DNA of 64,000 bases from Micromonospora tarapacensis. GTDB lineage: Bacteria > Actinomycetota > Actinomycetes > Mycobacteriales > Micromonosporaceae. This document shows, one piece after another, positions 1-9,561 of this stretch (position 1 is the first letter of the stretch; each line of letters opens with the position of its first letter). The translations under genes and the position numbers were made by a program. The stretch spans positions 1,723,324-1,787,323 of the forward strand of contig NZ_JAHCDI010000004.1 of assembly GCF_019697375.1 (NCBI RefSeq), written 5' to 3'. The notes below the pieces were generated by a model. That model searched no databases. It worked only from the letters and a program-made list of their open reading frames with translations, and had not been told where the DNA came from.

Positions 1-1
1 T

Positions 2-142
2 TGGGGTCAACGCACCGTCGAGCTGACCCTGCGCTGGTCGTTCGGCGGGGTCGGCAGCACCACCGAGACCGCGACGGTGAACATCGTCTCCCCGTCACCG
101 GCACAGGCGACAACCGAGGTCAGCTACGCCTGCCCCGGCTGA
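2..142 (+). CDS. C-terminal end of an unidentified, probably secreted protein (cut by window edge)
   Basis: An open frame runs from base 2 to a TGA at 140-142 and gives the last 46 residues of a protein. The sequence is rich in Thr, Ser and Val, reads like alternating beta strands, and ends SYACPG. This composition suggests an extracellular beta-sheet domain, but I recognise no family. The gene begins upstream of the window, so its start, signal peptide and function cannot be seen. The next gene begins 80 bases further on behind its own ribosome binding site. The frame continuing from base 1 into the next gene has no plausible start here. Confidence 0.55.
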   Translation, partial: WGQRTVELTLRWSFGGVGSTTETATVNIVSPSPAQATTEVSYACPG

Positions 143-222
143 GGCGGATGGTTTCTGCCGGGGACCACGGGGGTAGGTCGGGCCGGACGAACACCGAACA
201 CCAGCCTCTGGAGGACCATCCC

Positions 223-1265
223 ATGCGAGACAACTTCGGCGACGCGGTGGGGGACACCCTCCGTGCGATACTTCTCTTCCTACCCAAGGCACTCGCCTTC
301 GTGGCGATCCTGGTCGCCGGCTGGCTGATCGCCAAGGCGGCCCTGAAGATCGTCGACCGGCTGCTCGAACGGGTCGGCTTCGACCGCGCGGTCGAGCGCG
401 GCGGGATCCGCCGGGCACTGGCCCGGTCGCGCTACGACGCCAGCGACATCGTCGCCCGGCTCGCCTACTACGGGATCCTGCTGCTCACCCTCTACCTGGC
501 GTTCGGGATCTGGGGGCCGAACCCGATCTCCGACCTGATCGCCGGGGTCATCGCCTGGCTGCCGCGCGCCTTCGTCGCGATCGTCATCGTGGTGGTCGCC
601 GCCGCCATCGCCAGTGCGGTGAAGGACATCATCTCCGGTGCCCTCGGCGGCCTGTCCTACGGGCGGCTGCTGGCCACCGTCGCCTCGGCGTTCATCCTGG
701 GCCTCGGCATCATCGCCGCGCTCAACCAGATCGGCGTAGCCACGGCCGTGACCACCCCGGTGCTGGTCGCCGTGCTGGCGACCGTCGGCGGCATCCTCGT
801 GGTCGGCGTCGGCGGCGGGCTGATCCGGCCGATGCAGGGCCGGTGGGAGTCCTGGCTGGCCCGCGCCGAGCAGGAGTCGCGGACGATCGCCGAGCATGCC
901 CGCGCCTACTCGGCAGATCGCCGTGACCGCGAGGAGCCTCCCGCCGACCCGGTCGCCGCACCGGCTGCCGCCGCGCCCAGCTTCGGCGCACCGGCGTCCA
1001 CCGGGCCGGCCGGACAGCCGCCGGCCGCCACGAGCGGCGAACGGGGCGGCGACCCGGGTCGGCCAGCTCGTCGGACGACGACCCGGAGGCCACCCAGGTC
1101 GTCACCCCGCCCGGCACCGACGCCGGCACCACCACGCCGCTGCCGCGCGATACGGAGACCACGCAGACGCAGGTCACCTCGCCCGCTCCGGCGGTGCCCG
1201 CGCAGCGTGGCTCCGACGACAGCGAGTCGACGGTGATCCTGCCGCGGGCCGACGAACAGCGCTGA
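223..1265 (+). CDS. TM-helix repeat membrane protein, MscS-channel related (C-terminal frameshift)
   Basis: The ATG at 223 lies just after GGAGG (about 210-214). The protein has five hydrophobic segments near residues 15-37, 79-96, 112-131, 148-166 and 178-198, with the motif AGWLIAKAALKIVDRLLERVG typical of the conserved TM-helix repeat (PF05552) found in mechanosensitive-channel relatives. About 150 hydrophilic, Pro/Ala-rich residues follow. The frame breaks at the GGG run 1056-1058: one extra G gives a smooth acidic tail ending in ILPRADEQR and a TGA at 1263-1265, whereas the uncorrected frame becomes Arg/Pro nonsense. The product probably sits in the inner membrane and passes ions or small solutes, but the pore function is inferred from family only. 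The repaired length is about 347 residues. Confidence 0.75.
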
Positions 1266-1271
1266 CCCTCC

Positions 1272-1305
1272 CGCCGGGGCAGGGCCGGCCGGCCCCGCCC
1301 CGGCG
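1272..1305 (+). terminator. Strong GC hairpin after the TM-helix gene
   Basis: CGCCGGGGC at 1272-1280 pairs perfectly with 1297-1305, and inside it GGGCC (1282-1286) pairs with GGCCC (1291-1295). The hairpin starts 7 bases after the stop codon. No T-run follows, which is usual for actinomycete terminators. Confidence 0.65.
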
Positions 1306-1446
1306 TCTCCGGCGTGGCACACCACCGTGCCGCCGACTAGCATCACCACCATGACCTGGCGACATTGATGCGTCATCCGAGGCCGTGGGCCGCCTGCGGT
1401 CGCCGTACACCCGGCGTCCGTCAGCCGTACCACCCGAAAGGTCTCG

Positions 1447-2765
1447 ATGACCCCGACCTCGACGCGGGCTCGCCGCCTGGCCGGCACGCTCTACGCATAC
1501 GCCTTCCTCACCGATTTGGTCCTGCTCTACCCGGTTTACGCGCTGCTGTTCGCCGACACCGGGCTGTCGGTCGGGCAGATCTCGTCACTGTTCGTGATCT
1601 GGTCACTGGCCGGCATCGTGCTGGAGGTGCCCTCCGGCGCGTGGGCCGACGCGACCTCCCGGCGGCGGATGCTCTGCCTCGCACCGCTGTGCACCGCCGG
1701 CGGCTTCGCACTCTGGACGCTCGTGCCGTCCTACCCCGCGTTCGCCGTCGGGTTCGTCCTCTGGGGAGCCGGCGGTGCGCTCGCCTCCGGCGCACTGGAG
1801 GCGCTGGTCTTCGACGAGCTGGACCACCTCGGCACCGCCGACCGGTACGCCCGGGTGATCGGCCGGGCGCGGACCGCCGGCACCGTCGGTGTGCTGGCCG
1901 CGATCGTGCTGGCCAGCCCGGTGCTCGGGTCCGCCGGCTATTTGGGGTCGGCGCGGCCAGTGTCGCGGCCTGCCTGCTCGCCGCCGCCGTCGCCACCCGT
2001 CTCCCCGAACACCGCCCCGGTGCCGAGGCGGACATCGTCACCGCCCACGTCGAGTCGTCCGGCGCGGGACGGGCGGCGAGCCCGACCGGCACCGCCGGCA
2101 GCCAGCCGGACGACCCTGCCGGGGTCGACGGGCTCGGTTGGTGGCAGGGCCTGCGGGCGGGAGTCGCCGAGGCCCGCGGTGACCGAGCGGTACGCGCGGC
2201 CGTGCTGCTCGTCGCTGCGGTCACCGCCGTCTGGGGAGCCTTGGACGAGTACACCCCGCTGCTGGCCCGGGACACCGGGGTCGCCCTGGCAACGGTGCCG
2301 CTGCTGCTCCTGATCGTCACCGTCGGGCAGGTCGCCGGCGGCCTGCTCGCCCCCGTCGGCGAGCGGCTACGCACGCCCGGTTACGCGGTGCTGCTGGCCG
2401 GCTCGGCACTGGCCCTGGCCGGCGGCGCGCTACTGGGGCATCCGGCCGGGTTCCTGCTGGTGGCGGCGGCCTTCTGCGGTCTCCAACTCGCCTCGGTGCT
2501 GGCCGACGCGCGCCTACAGGCCCGGATCGGCGGACCCGCTCGGGCCACCGTCACCTCGTTGGCCGGGATGGCCACCGACCTGACCGTCATCGCGGCCTAC
2601 GCCGGCTACGGCCTGGTCGCCACGGTGGCCGGCAATCCGGTGGCGTTCGCGGTCGCCGCCGGGGCGTACCTGCTGGTCGCGGTGGCGCTGGTGATCCGCT
2701 CGGCATCCGACCGGACACCGTCCGAGCCGGTGACGCGGACGCCGGCGGCGCGGGCCGGCAGGTGA
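1447..2765 (+). CDS. MFS-family transporter (one internal frameshift)
   Basis: The ATG at 1447 opens a hydrophobic protein with MFS features. The loop after TM2 reads GAWADATSRRR (compare the family GxxxDRxGRR motif), and about ten to twelve membrane segments are visible overall. At the GGGG run 1944-1947 the frame changes: one added G joins SAGYLG to VGAASVAACLLAAAVATRL, and translation continues to a TGA at 2763-2765 (about 439 residues). The second half contains several clear helices and ends in an Arg/Thr/Pro-rich tail. The substrate is unknown; the overall look is of a small-molecule or drug efflux carrier. The gene converges on the YchJ gene with 6 bases between the stops. Confidence 0.75.
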
Positions 2766-2771
2766 CGGTGG

Positions 2772-3162
2772 TCAGCCCTGGTCGGCGCCCAGGTAGACCC
2801 AGCGGCCCTCCTCGCGGACGAAGCGGCTGCGCTCGGTCAGCGTGCCCGGATCACGGCCCTCGCGGTAGTGGGCGCGGAACTCGACGGTGCCGATGCGGTC
2901 GAGGAGGCCACCGCGGTCGGTGCCGAGGATCTCCAGCCCGGTCCAGCGTCGGGCGGTGCCGAGGAGCAACCGGGGCGGCCGGGTGCGGGGGTGCCAGCTG
3001 CGCAGCAGGTAGCCGGGTCGCCGACGGCGGAGGCCGCGTACCGGGAACGCATCAGCGCCTCGGCCGTCGGCGCGTCGGCCTCGCCCCGGTGCAACCGTCC
3101 GCAGCAGTCCGCGTAGGGCAGGCCCGGCGGTCAGACACCCGCAGCGGGCGGTGCGCGCTCAC
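2772..3162 (-). CDS. YchJ-family protein (SEC-C/NTF2-like), frame broken near the N-terminus
   Basis: Read on the minus strand, the pieces LPYADCCGRLHRGE, APTAEALMRSRYAA and GTVEFRAHYREG together match the YchJ family: a cysteine-rich SEC-C zinc motif followed by a small NTF2-like domain of unknown function. The GTG at 3160-3162 overlaps the sortase stop by 4 bases. The frame changes at least twice: once before LPYADCC, where the usual CPCGSG part is garbled, and once near 3012-3017, where one added G links the first half to YLLRSWHPRT. The C-terminal 65 residues are intact and end RWVYLGADQG. I take it as one real gene with sequence errors; a decayed copy is the alternative. Confidence 0.6.
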
Positions 3163-3767
3163 GGCGTCCGGGTGGCGAAGACGATGACGTTGTCGACGTA
3201 TCCGCCGCTGTCCCGGTCGAAGCGGCCACCACAGGTGACCAGGCGAAGCCCGGCCGCGCCGCTCGGGCCGTAGACCAGGTCGGTGGGGAAGCGGTCCTTC
3301 GGGTACGCTCGCACGGCGTCCACGGTGAAGCGCACCAGGCTGGCGTCTTTCCGGGCGATGTGGACGGTGTCGCCGGGGCGCAACCTCCCCAGGTCGAAGA
3401 AGACGGCCGGCCCGCTACGGGTGTCCACGTGACCCACCAGGACCGCGTTGCCGGTCTCGCCGGGGCTGACTCCTGGCCGGTACCAGCCCGCGACGCCCGG
3501 CCGGTCCAGCGGTGGCACCTCCAGCGCCCCGGCGTCGTCGGCGGCGACGGCGACGAGCGGTGCGGCCACGCCGATGGTCGGGATCCGCAGCTCGACGGGG
3601 ACGGCGCGGGGCAACGGCGGCAGGCCCGGTGTGGTCTCCGCCCGATGCGGAACGCCGGAGGGCTGCGGCGGCCGGGCCGGCAGGCGCGTGATCCCCGTAC
3701 CCATCAGCACGACGCCGGCCACGGCGAGCAGCGCGACCAGGATGCGGCCCAGGCGGTGCGCCCACAC
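3159..3767 (-). CDS. Class F sortase
   Basis: This 202-residue protein has one N-terminal membrane anchor (about residues 8-27), a Pro-rich linker, and a sortase barrel. The catalytic set is visible: His in GHVDTRSG, Cys in LVTCGGRFDR and the following Arg. Class F sortases of Actinobacteria have this size and arrangement. It should act outside the membrane as a cysteine transpeptidase or protease. The start is a GTG at 3767. The gene is followed by YchJ with a GTGA overlap and lies just downstream of a gene for an exported, C-terminally anchored protein on the same strand, a likely partner even though that protein shows no LPXTG motif. Confidence 0.88.
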   Translation of the reverse strand: MWAHRLGRILVALLAVAGVVLMGTGITRLPARPPQPSGVPHRAETTPGLPPLPRAVPVELRIPTIGVAAPLVAVAADDAGALEVPPLDRPGVAGWYRPGVSPGETGNAVLVGHVDTRSGPAVFFDLGRLRPGDTVHIARKDASLVRFTVDAVRAYPKDRFPTDLVYGPSGAAGLRLVTCGGRFDRDSGGYVDNVIVFATRTP

Positions 3768-3899
3768 GGAAACCTCCGATCGCCGGTGGTGCGCGACTGG
3801 GCGGCGGCTGCCGGCCCGTCCTCCGGGCCACCTCGGGTGCCCGCACCGTGCACGGCACGGGCACCCGTCGCAGGATGGCTGGATGCAGTGTGGCTACGG

Positions 3900-4390
3900 T
3901 CAGAGCGTCGCGGCGGTGGCCGCGTGGCGTCGCCGCCGGGTCAGGATGACGGTGCCCCCGAGCGCGGTGGTGAGCAGCGTGGCACCGGCGGCCAGGGTGC
4001 CGATGCCGTCGTCGCCGTCGCGGCCCCGGCCTCGGCGCCGCCGATCGGGGTGACGGTGAAGGTCGCGCTGCCGTCGGGCGTGCCGTCGCCGCAGGTGGCC
4101 GCCACCGTGTACGTGCCGAGAGTGAATCCGGCGGTGAACAGTTCGGCGCTCAACCCGCCACCGGTGGCGGCCGTGGTCGAGCGGACGTTCTGGTCGCGGT
4201 CGGGCCCGGTGACCCGGAAGAGCGCGTCGCCGGCCTTCGGGTTGCAGGTGGTGGCCGTGAGCACGACGGTTCCGCCCACCGGTGTGGTCGACGGCGACAC
4301 GGTCGTCTCGGCGAGCGCGGCGCCCGGCAGCAGCAGCGCGCCGAGGGCGATGCCGCCCGCCGCCGGTACGAGAATCTTGGTTGCCTTCAT
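3900..4390 (-). CDS. Exported protein with signal peptide and C-terminal membrane anchor (frameshift near C-terminus)
   Basis: The ATG at 4390 starts a clear signal peptide (KATK, hydrophobic core, cleavage near ALA-ET at about residue 27). The mature part is a Thr/Val/Gly-rich beta domain with two cysteines. About 120 residues in, around 4010-4025, the frame must change once; the alternative frame then gives a hydrophobic helix followed by TRRRRHA and a TGA at 3900. That is an anchor with a positive tail, as in wall- or membrane-attached proteins, but I see no LPXTG-like sorting motif before it. It is the gene immediately upstream of the class F sortase. Repaired length is about 163 residues; function unknown. 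Confidence 0.6.
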
Positions 4391-4666
4391 ACGCGTGTTC
4401 CCTCACTTTTCGTCCGCTGACTGCATGGGACGTCGCTCGGGTGGCCAACTCCGTGACTAGCACCGGTGTGCCCAACACTAGGTGGGGTTGGACCCCCGAT
4501 CCGGTGAAAATGAGAAATCCTCGTTGCCGTCCCGTGTCCACCCGAGAGACGGAGGCGTCGCCGAAGCGCCGGCACGGGTCCACCGGGGGCGTTGTCCGGC
4601 TCGGCTCTTTCTGCCAACCGGCCGGGCTGCCGGGTTGCCGGGTTGCCGATGTGGCAGCGTGACCGG

Positions 4667-5922
4667 ATGAGTTCCGTGCCGGTCGACGTCGACCTCGCCC
4701 TGGTCGGTGGGGGTGGTGCCGCGTCGCTGGTGCTGGCCGCGTTGGCCCGCCATGGCGGGTGCGATGTGCGGATCGCCGTCGTCGACCCGGTGCGCCGGCG
4801 TGGCCAGGACCGGACGTGGGCCTTCTGGGACCACCCGGGCAACGACCTGGACGACCTGCTGAGCGCGAGCTGGTCGCGGGTCGAGGTGATCACCGCGGGT
4901 ACGCACCGGGCGCTGGAACTCGCCCCACTGCGGTACGCGATGCTGCGCTCGGGCCCGATCTACGCGCGGGCCGCCGACGCGGAGCGGCGCCTCGGCGTGA
5001 TCCGGATCGTCGCTGGTGTCGAGGCTCTCGACGACGACGGCGACCGGGTGCTCGTGCGTACCGGTTCCGGGACACCGGTGCTGCGGGCCCGTTGGGTGCT
5101 GGACTCCCGGCCCCGGCCACCACACCGGCCCGGGCGGACGAACTGGTTGCAGCACTTCCGGGGCTGGTGGCTGGCGGCCGACCGGCCGGTCTTCGATCCG
5201 GGACGGGCCGTCCTGATGGACTTCCGCACCCCGCAGCCGGCCCGGGGTGTCTCGTTCGGCTACGTGCTGCCGGTCGACAGCCGCTACGCGCTCGTCGAGT
5301 ACACCGAGTTCTCGCCCGGCCTGCTCAGCGGGCCGGCGTACGACACGGCGTTGGCCGGCTACCGGGATCTGCTCGGCCTCGACCCGGCCCGGCTGACCGT
5401 CGCCGAGGTCGAGAACGGCGTGATCCCGATGACCGACGGTCCGTTCGTCGCCCGTCCCTCACCTCGGGTGGTACGCCTCGGCACGGCCGGCGGCGCCACC
5501 CGCCCGTCGACCGGCTTCACCTTCTCCGCGATGCACCGGCAGGCCGAGCAGGTCGCCCGGGCGGTGGCCGCCGGACGGCCGCCGGTGCCGGCGCCCGCGT
5601 ACCCCGCCGGCACCGTTGGATGGACGCGGTCGCCCTGCGGGCGCTGGACCGCGACCTGGTCGATGGCCCGGAGTTCTTCGGCCGGCTGTTCGACCGCAAT
5701 CCGGCGCAGCGGGTGCTGCGCTTTCTGGACGGCGGCACCGGCGTGGCCGAGGACCTGGCGGTGATGCGCTCCACGCCGATGCTGCCGATGCTCACCGCCG
5801 GTGTGGCCGACGCCGCCGGCCGGCTCGGCGACCGTCTCGCACCGGCGCGCCGTCCGGTCTGGACGGTGCCACCACCCGTCGTCGGCCCCGAGCCTCCGGC
5901 CGTCGAGCGGCCCCACCGCTGA
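4667..5922 (+). CDS. crtY: Lycopene beta-cyclase, CrtY type (one frameshift)
   Basis: Near the N-terminus the FAD-binding motif ALVGGGGAASLVLA is followed by RRRGQDRTWAFWD, the signature stretch of CrtY-type cyclases. Later blocks FGYVLPVDSRYALVEYTEFS and GATRPSTGFTF also fit. The enzyme closes the ends of lycopene into beta rings. I chose the ATG at 4667 because residues before it lack family similarity. At the CCCC run 5602-5605 one missing C breaks the frame; adding it gives PAYPRRHRWMDAV and an open frame to the TGA at 5920-5922 (about 418 residues). No phytoene synthase, desaturase or other carotenoid gene is near, so the pathway must be completed elsewhere. Confidence 0.85.
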
Positions 5923-6047
5923 GCCGCACCGCCATCCGGTGCCGGACTCGGCCCGATCCCTGCCTCGACCCCCGACCCCGCCGACCGCCCAACCCTGCCG
6001 GCCGGCCGGGTGCCGGCGGGCCCGGCGGGCTTCGGTAGGTTTGCCGC

Positions 6048-6533
6048 ATGGTGGACGAGGTGGCCGGCCCGGTGGTGGAGATCTGGACCGACGGCGCGTG
6101 CAGCGGCAACCCCGGCCCGGGCGGCTGGGGCGCGGTGCTGCGCTACGGGGCCCACGAGCGCGAACTGCGCGGCGGGGAGGCGGACCCGACCACCAACAAC
6201 CGGATGGAGCTGACCGCCGCCATCGAGGCGCTGGAGAGCCTGACCCGTCCGGCCACGGTCGAGTTGCACACCGACAGCACGTACGTGCGCAACGGCATCA
6301 CCGGTTGGTTGGCGTCCTGGAAACGCAACGGCTGGCGGACCGCGGCGAAGCAGCCGGTCAAGAACGCCGACCTGTGGCAGCGGCTCGAGGCGGCGGGCGC
6401 CCGCCACCGGATCACCTGGCTGTGGGTGAAGGGGCATAACGGGCATCCGGAGAACGAGCGGGCCGACGCGCTGGCCAACCAGGGGATGAACGAGGCGCGG
6501 GCCGGGGCCCGACGAGGCGTATCGAATCGATGA
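6048..6533 (+). CDS. rnhA: Ribonuclease HI
   Basis: This 161-residue protein begins with the RNase H motif [16 protein letters not shown] and carries the other expected acidic sites: Glu in NRMELTA, Asp in HTDSTYV and the late Asp in NERADALA, plus the basic stretch around [16 protein letters not shown]. It hydrolyses the RNA strand of RNA-DNA hybrids, using two metal ions bound by these acids. The ATG at 6048 gives the usual length for a bacterial enzyme. The gene stands alone, 125 bases after crtY and before an unrelated exported protein. Confidence 0.95.
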   Translation: MVDEVAGPVVEIWTDGACSGNPGPGGWGAVLRYGAHERELRGGEADPTTNNRMELTAAIEALESLTRPATVELHTDSTYVRNGITGWLASWKRNGWRTAAKQPVKNADLWQRLEAAGARHRITWLWVKGHNGHPENERADALANQGMNEARAGARRGVSNR

Positions 6534-6655
6534 CGGTGCAACAGGTGTATTGCCTGTGGTGATCGCCTCTGACATATTCCTGCGTGGACGCTGCCAGCGA
6601 CGGTTGCCAATCCGGACGCCGCGCTGCGGTGACGCTGCATGCCGGAGGAAACCTC

Positions 6656-9445
6656 GTGAAGCGTAGACGTCGCCATCTGCTCGTAGGTCTGGCGGTCGGT
6701 GCCCTGGTGGCCTCGACCGGTCTGGTCGGAATCCACTACGCCGGCGCCGAGGTGCCGGCGCCCGTCGCGGTCGGCGGGGAGATGCCCGACGCCCTCGGCG
6801 CCCATCTGGAGCGGCTGCGCCGGGCCGTCCCCGGTGACGGCGGCATGTCGCCCGACGGGCCCGGCGGCGCCGCGCAGCAGGCATTCCTGGAGCGCGCCTA
6901 CCCCGCCGACGCGATCACCATCGCCCAACTGGACCGGTCGAAGGCGGCCTTCACCGCGGCCGACCGGCGGTTCAGGGGCGGCCGGCAGTGGACCAACGTC
7001 GGCCCCAGCGAGGCGCTCTACCCGTTCACCGAGTACCGCAACGCCTTCAACTACGTGCCCAACGAGTACGTCGCGGGTGGCCGGGTCACCTCGATCGACA
7101 TCAGCCCGGACTGCAACAAGCTGCTCTGCCGGGCGTACGTCACCCCGGCCGGTGGCGGCGTCTGGGGCACCCTGAACATTCTCGCCGCCACGCCCAAGTG
7201 GTTCTACCTCGGCGGCCCGCTGGGCATCAACGCCGCCGGCGCGGTGACGATCGACCGCAACGACCGCACCGGCCTGACCATCTACGTCGGCACCGGCGAG
7301 GCCAACACCTGCGGCTCCGGCTGTGTCGCCGGCGTCGGCCTGTACCGGTCGACCAACGGCGGCCTGACCTGGTCCGGCCCGCTCGGCAAGAACGTCCTCG
7401 CCGGCAAGGGCATCGGTGAGATCACCATCAAGCCCGGTGACCCGAAGACGCTCTACGTGGCCACCACCACCGCCCTGCGCGGCATGTCCAGCTCCTGCTG
7501 CGGCGGTGTCACCCGGCCGGTGCCGGACGCCGAGAAGTGGGGCCTCTACAAGTCCACCAACGGCGGCAAGAGCTGGAAGTTCATCCACAACGGCTCGGCC
7601 GACGCCACGGCCTGCACCGGCAGCACCGCCGAGTACAACAACGCGGCCAGTTGCTCACCGCGCGGGGTACGCCAGGTCAAGCTCGACCCGCGCGACGCCA
7701 ACATCGTCTACGCCTCCTCGTACGCCCGGGGCGTGTGGCGCTCGTCGGACGCCGGTGCGACCTGGACCCAGATCAAGCCGTCGCTCAACGCCGCGATGTT
7801 CCAGACCCGGGCGGCGATCGACGTGACCGCGCTGCCGGGCGGCAAGACCCGGATGTACGTCTACGAGGGCAACACCGGCAACCCGTACTCGCGGCTGTTC
7901 CGCAGCGACGACGTGGCCACCGGCGGCCCGACGTTCACCGACCTGACCAGCTCCAACCCGGCCGACCCCGGCTTCGCCACCTACAACCAGTGCACCGGCC
8001 AGTGCTGGTACGACGTGTTCGTGCACACCCCGCAGGGGCACCCGGACATCGTCTACACCGGCGGCTCCTACGTCTACGGCGAGACGATCGCCCACAAGCG
8101 GGGTGTCGTCCTCTCCACCGACGCCGGGGTCAGCGGCACCGACATGACGTACGACGGCACCGACGAGTTGCACCCCAACGGCCTGCACCCCGACCAGCAC
8201 GACCTGGTCACCAACCCGCGCAACCCGTACCAGTTCTTCGAGGCCAGCGACGGCGGGGTGATGCGATCGAGCGGCACCCTCGTCGACCGGTCGGGCTGGT
8301 GCGACAACCCGGACCGCAGGCTGACCACCCAGACGCAGCGGGATCGCTGCCGGCAGATGCTGTCGAAGATCCCGTCCAAGCTGGAGGGCGTGAACAAGGG
8401 GATGAACACGCTACAGTTCATCAGCCTGTCGGCCAGCCCGCACGACGTGAACCTGCTCCAGGGCGGCACCCAGGACAACGGCACCTGGGAGAACAAGGGT
8501 CAACGCCAGCGCTGGGTCAACACGATGATCGGTGACGGTGGCGCCTCCGGCTGGGACGTCGCCCGCCCCGAGTTCCGGTTCCACACCTACTACGACGTCA
8601 CGCCCGAGGTGAGCTTCGCCGGCGGCGACATCGCCAGCTGGATCTGGACGGCCGACCCGATCTACGGCCAGCCGGGCAACCTGTTCTACGCCCCGGTGAT
8701 CAGCGACCCGAAGGTCAGCGGCACCATGTTCGCCGGCACCGGCCTGTCGGTCTACCGCACCAAGACCTTCGGCCTGGGCGACCGCAGCCTGGCCGAGGCC
8801 GACCGGATCTGCAACACCTGGGTCGGCACCTTCGAGGAGGACTGCGGTGACTGGGAGCCGCTGGGCACCACCAACCTGACCGGCGCCGGGTGGGGCGACC
8901 GGGCCGGTGGGGCCGTTTCGGTGGTCCAGCGGGTCGATTCCGACAGCTCCACCGCGTGGGCGGCCACCAGCACCGGCCGGGTCTTCGTCACCCGCAACGC
9001 CGATGCCGAGCCGGCCGCCGCGGTGACCTGGACCCGGGTCGACACCGCCGCCACGCCGAACCGCTTCGTCACCAGCGTCCACATCGACCCGGCCGACCCG
9101 GCCCGGGCGTGGATCTCCTACAGCGGCTACGGCTCCAACACCCCGACCACCCTGGGGCACGCGTTCGAGGTGAAGGCCACGGGCGGCGGGGCGACCTGGA
9201 CCGACCGGTCGTACGACTTCGGCGACCAGCCGATCACCGACCTGGTCCGCGACGACGTCACCGGTGACCTGTACGCCTCCACCGACTTCGGCGTGCTGCT
9301 GCTGCCGAAGGGCAAGAAGTCCTGGACCAAGGCGGCTCGCGGGATGCCGAACGTCGAGGTCGCCGGACTGACCATCGTGCCCGGCGAGCGGGTCCTCTAC
9401 GCCGCCTCGCACGGGCTCGGCGCCTGGAAACTCACCCTGAGGTAG
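6656..9445 (+). CDS. Large secreted BNR/sialidase-type beta-propeller protein
   Basis: The GTG at 6656 sits just behind GGAGG (6643-6647) and starts a signal peptide, KRRRRH plus a hydrophobic stretch ending near YAGA (about residue 30). The 929-residue protein contains repeated BNR/Asp-box-like units such as YRSTNGGLTWSG, YKSTNGGKSWKF and WRSSDAGATWTQ, spread through residues 200-450 and again near the C-terminus. These build a beta-propeller like those of sialidases, xyloglucanases and photosystem-assembly-like proteins. I cannot assign a catalytic residue, so it could be a glycosidase or only a binding protein. A strong hairpin terminator follows. The next genes encode a sugar importer, which suggests, but does not prove, a role in extracellular carbohydrate use. 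Confidence 0.8.
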   Translation: MKRRRRHLLVGLAVGALVASTGLVGIHYAGAEVPAPVAVGGEMPDALGAHLERLRRAVPGDGGMSPDGPGGAAQQAFLERAYPADAITIAQLDRSKAAFTAADRRFRGGRQWTNVGPSEALYPFTEYRNAFNYVPNEYVAGGRVTSIDISPDCNKLLCRAYVTPAGGGVWGTLNILAATPKWFYLGGPLGINAAGAVTIDRNDRTGLTIYVGTGEANTCGSGCVAGVGLYRSTNGGLTWSGPLGKNVLAGKGIGEITIKPGDPKTLYVATTTALRGMSSSCCGGVTRPVPDAEKWGLYKSTNGGKSWKFIHNGSADATACTGSTAEYNNAASCSPRGVRQVKLDPRDANIVYASSYARGVWRSSDAGATWTQIKPSLNAAMFQTRAAIDVTALPGGKTRMYVYEGNTGNPYSRLFRSDDVATGGPTFTDLTSSNPADPGFATYNQCTGQCWYDVFVHTPQGHPDIVYTGGSYVYGETIAHKRGVVLSTDAGVSGTDMTYDGTDELHPNGLHPDQHDLVTNPRNPYQFFEASDGGVMRSSGTLVDRSGWCDNPDRRLTTQTQRDRCRQMLSKIPSKLEGVNKGMNTLQFISLSASPHDVNLLQGGTQDNGTWENKGQRQRWVNTMIGDGGASGWDVARPEFRFHTYYDVTPEVSFAGGDIASWIWTADPIYGQPGNLFYAPVISDPKVSGTMFAGTGLSVYRTKTFGLGDRSLAEADRICNTWVGTFEEDCGDWEPLGTTNLTGAGWGDRAGGAVSVVQRVDSDSSTAWAATSTGRVFVTRNADAEPAAAVTWTRVDTAATPNRFVTSVHIDPADPARAWISYSGYGSNTPTTLGHAFEVKATGGGATWTDRSYDFGDQPITDLVRDDVTGDLYASTDFGVLLLPKGKKSWTKAARGMPNVEVAGLTIVPGERVLYAASHGLGAWKLTLR

Positions 9446-9470
9446 GAACGCGATCATCGGCATCACACCG

Positions 9471-9496
9471 GCGAGGGCCGCACCCGCGGCCCTCGC
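9471..9496 (+). terminator. Hairpin terminator after the BNR gene
   Basis: GCGAGGGCCGC at 9471-9481 pairs perfectly with 9486-9496 around an ACCC loop, 26 bases after the stop. It separates the BNR gene from the importer genes. Confidence 0.75.
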
Positions 9497-9561
9497 CGCT
9501 GCCCGAGCGCGCGGCCCGGCTGTGGCGCACGCTCGGCGCGGCCTTCGTCGTCCTGGTCTTC

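Noticed and set aside
1..1236. One continuous frame from base 1 through the TM-helix gene
   Set aside because: The first 46 codons of a different frame form a coherent protein end, and the ATG at 223 has a good ribosome binding site.
4667..5922. Carotenoid biosynthesis gene cluster
   Set aside because: Only the cyclase is present; no crtB, crtI or crtE nearby. The geranylgeranyl-reductase-like gene at 32773 is distant and of a different role.
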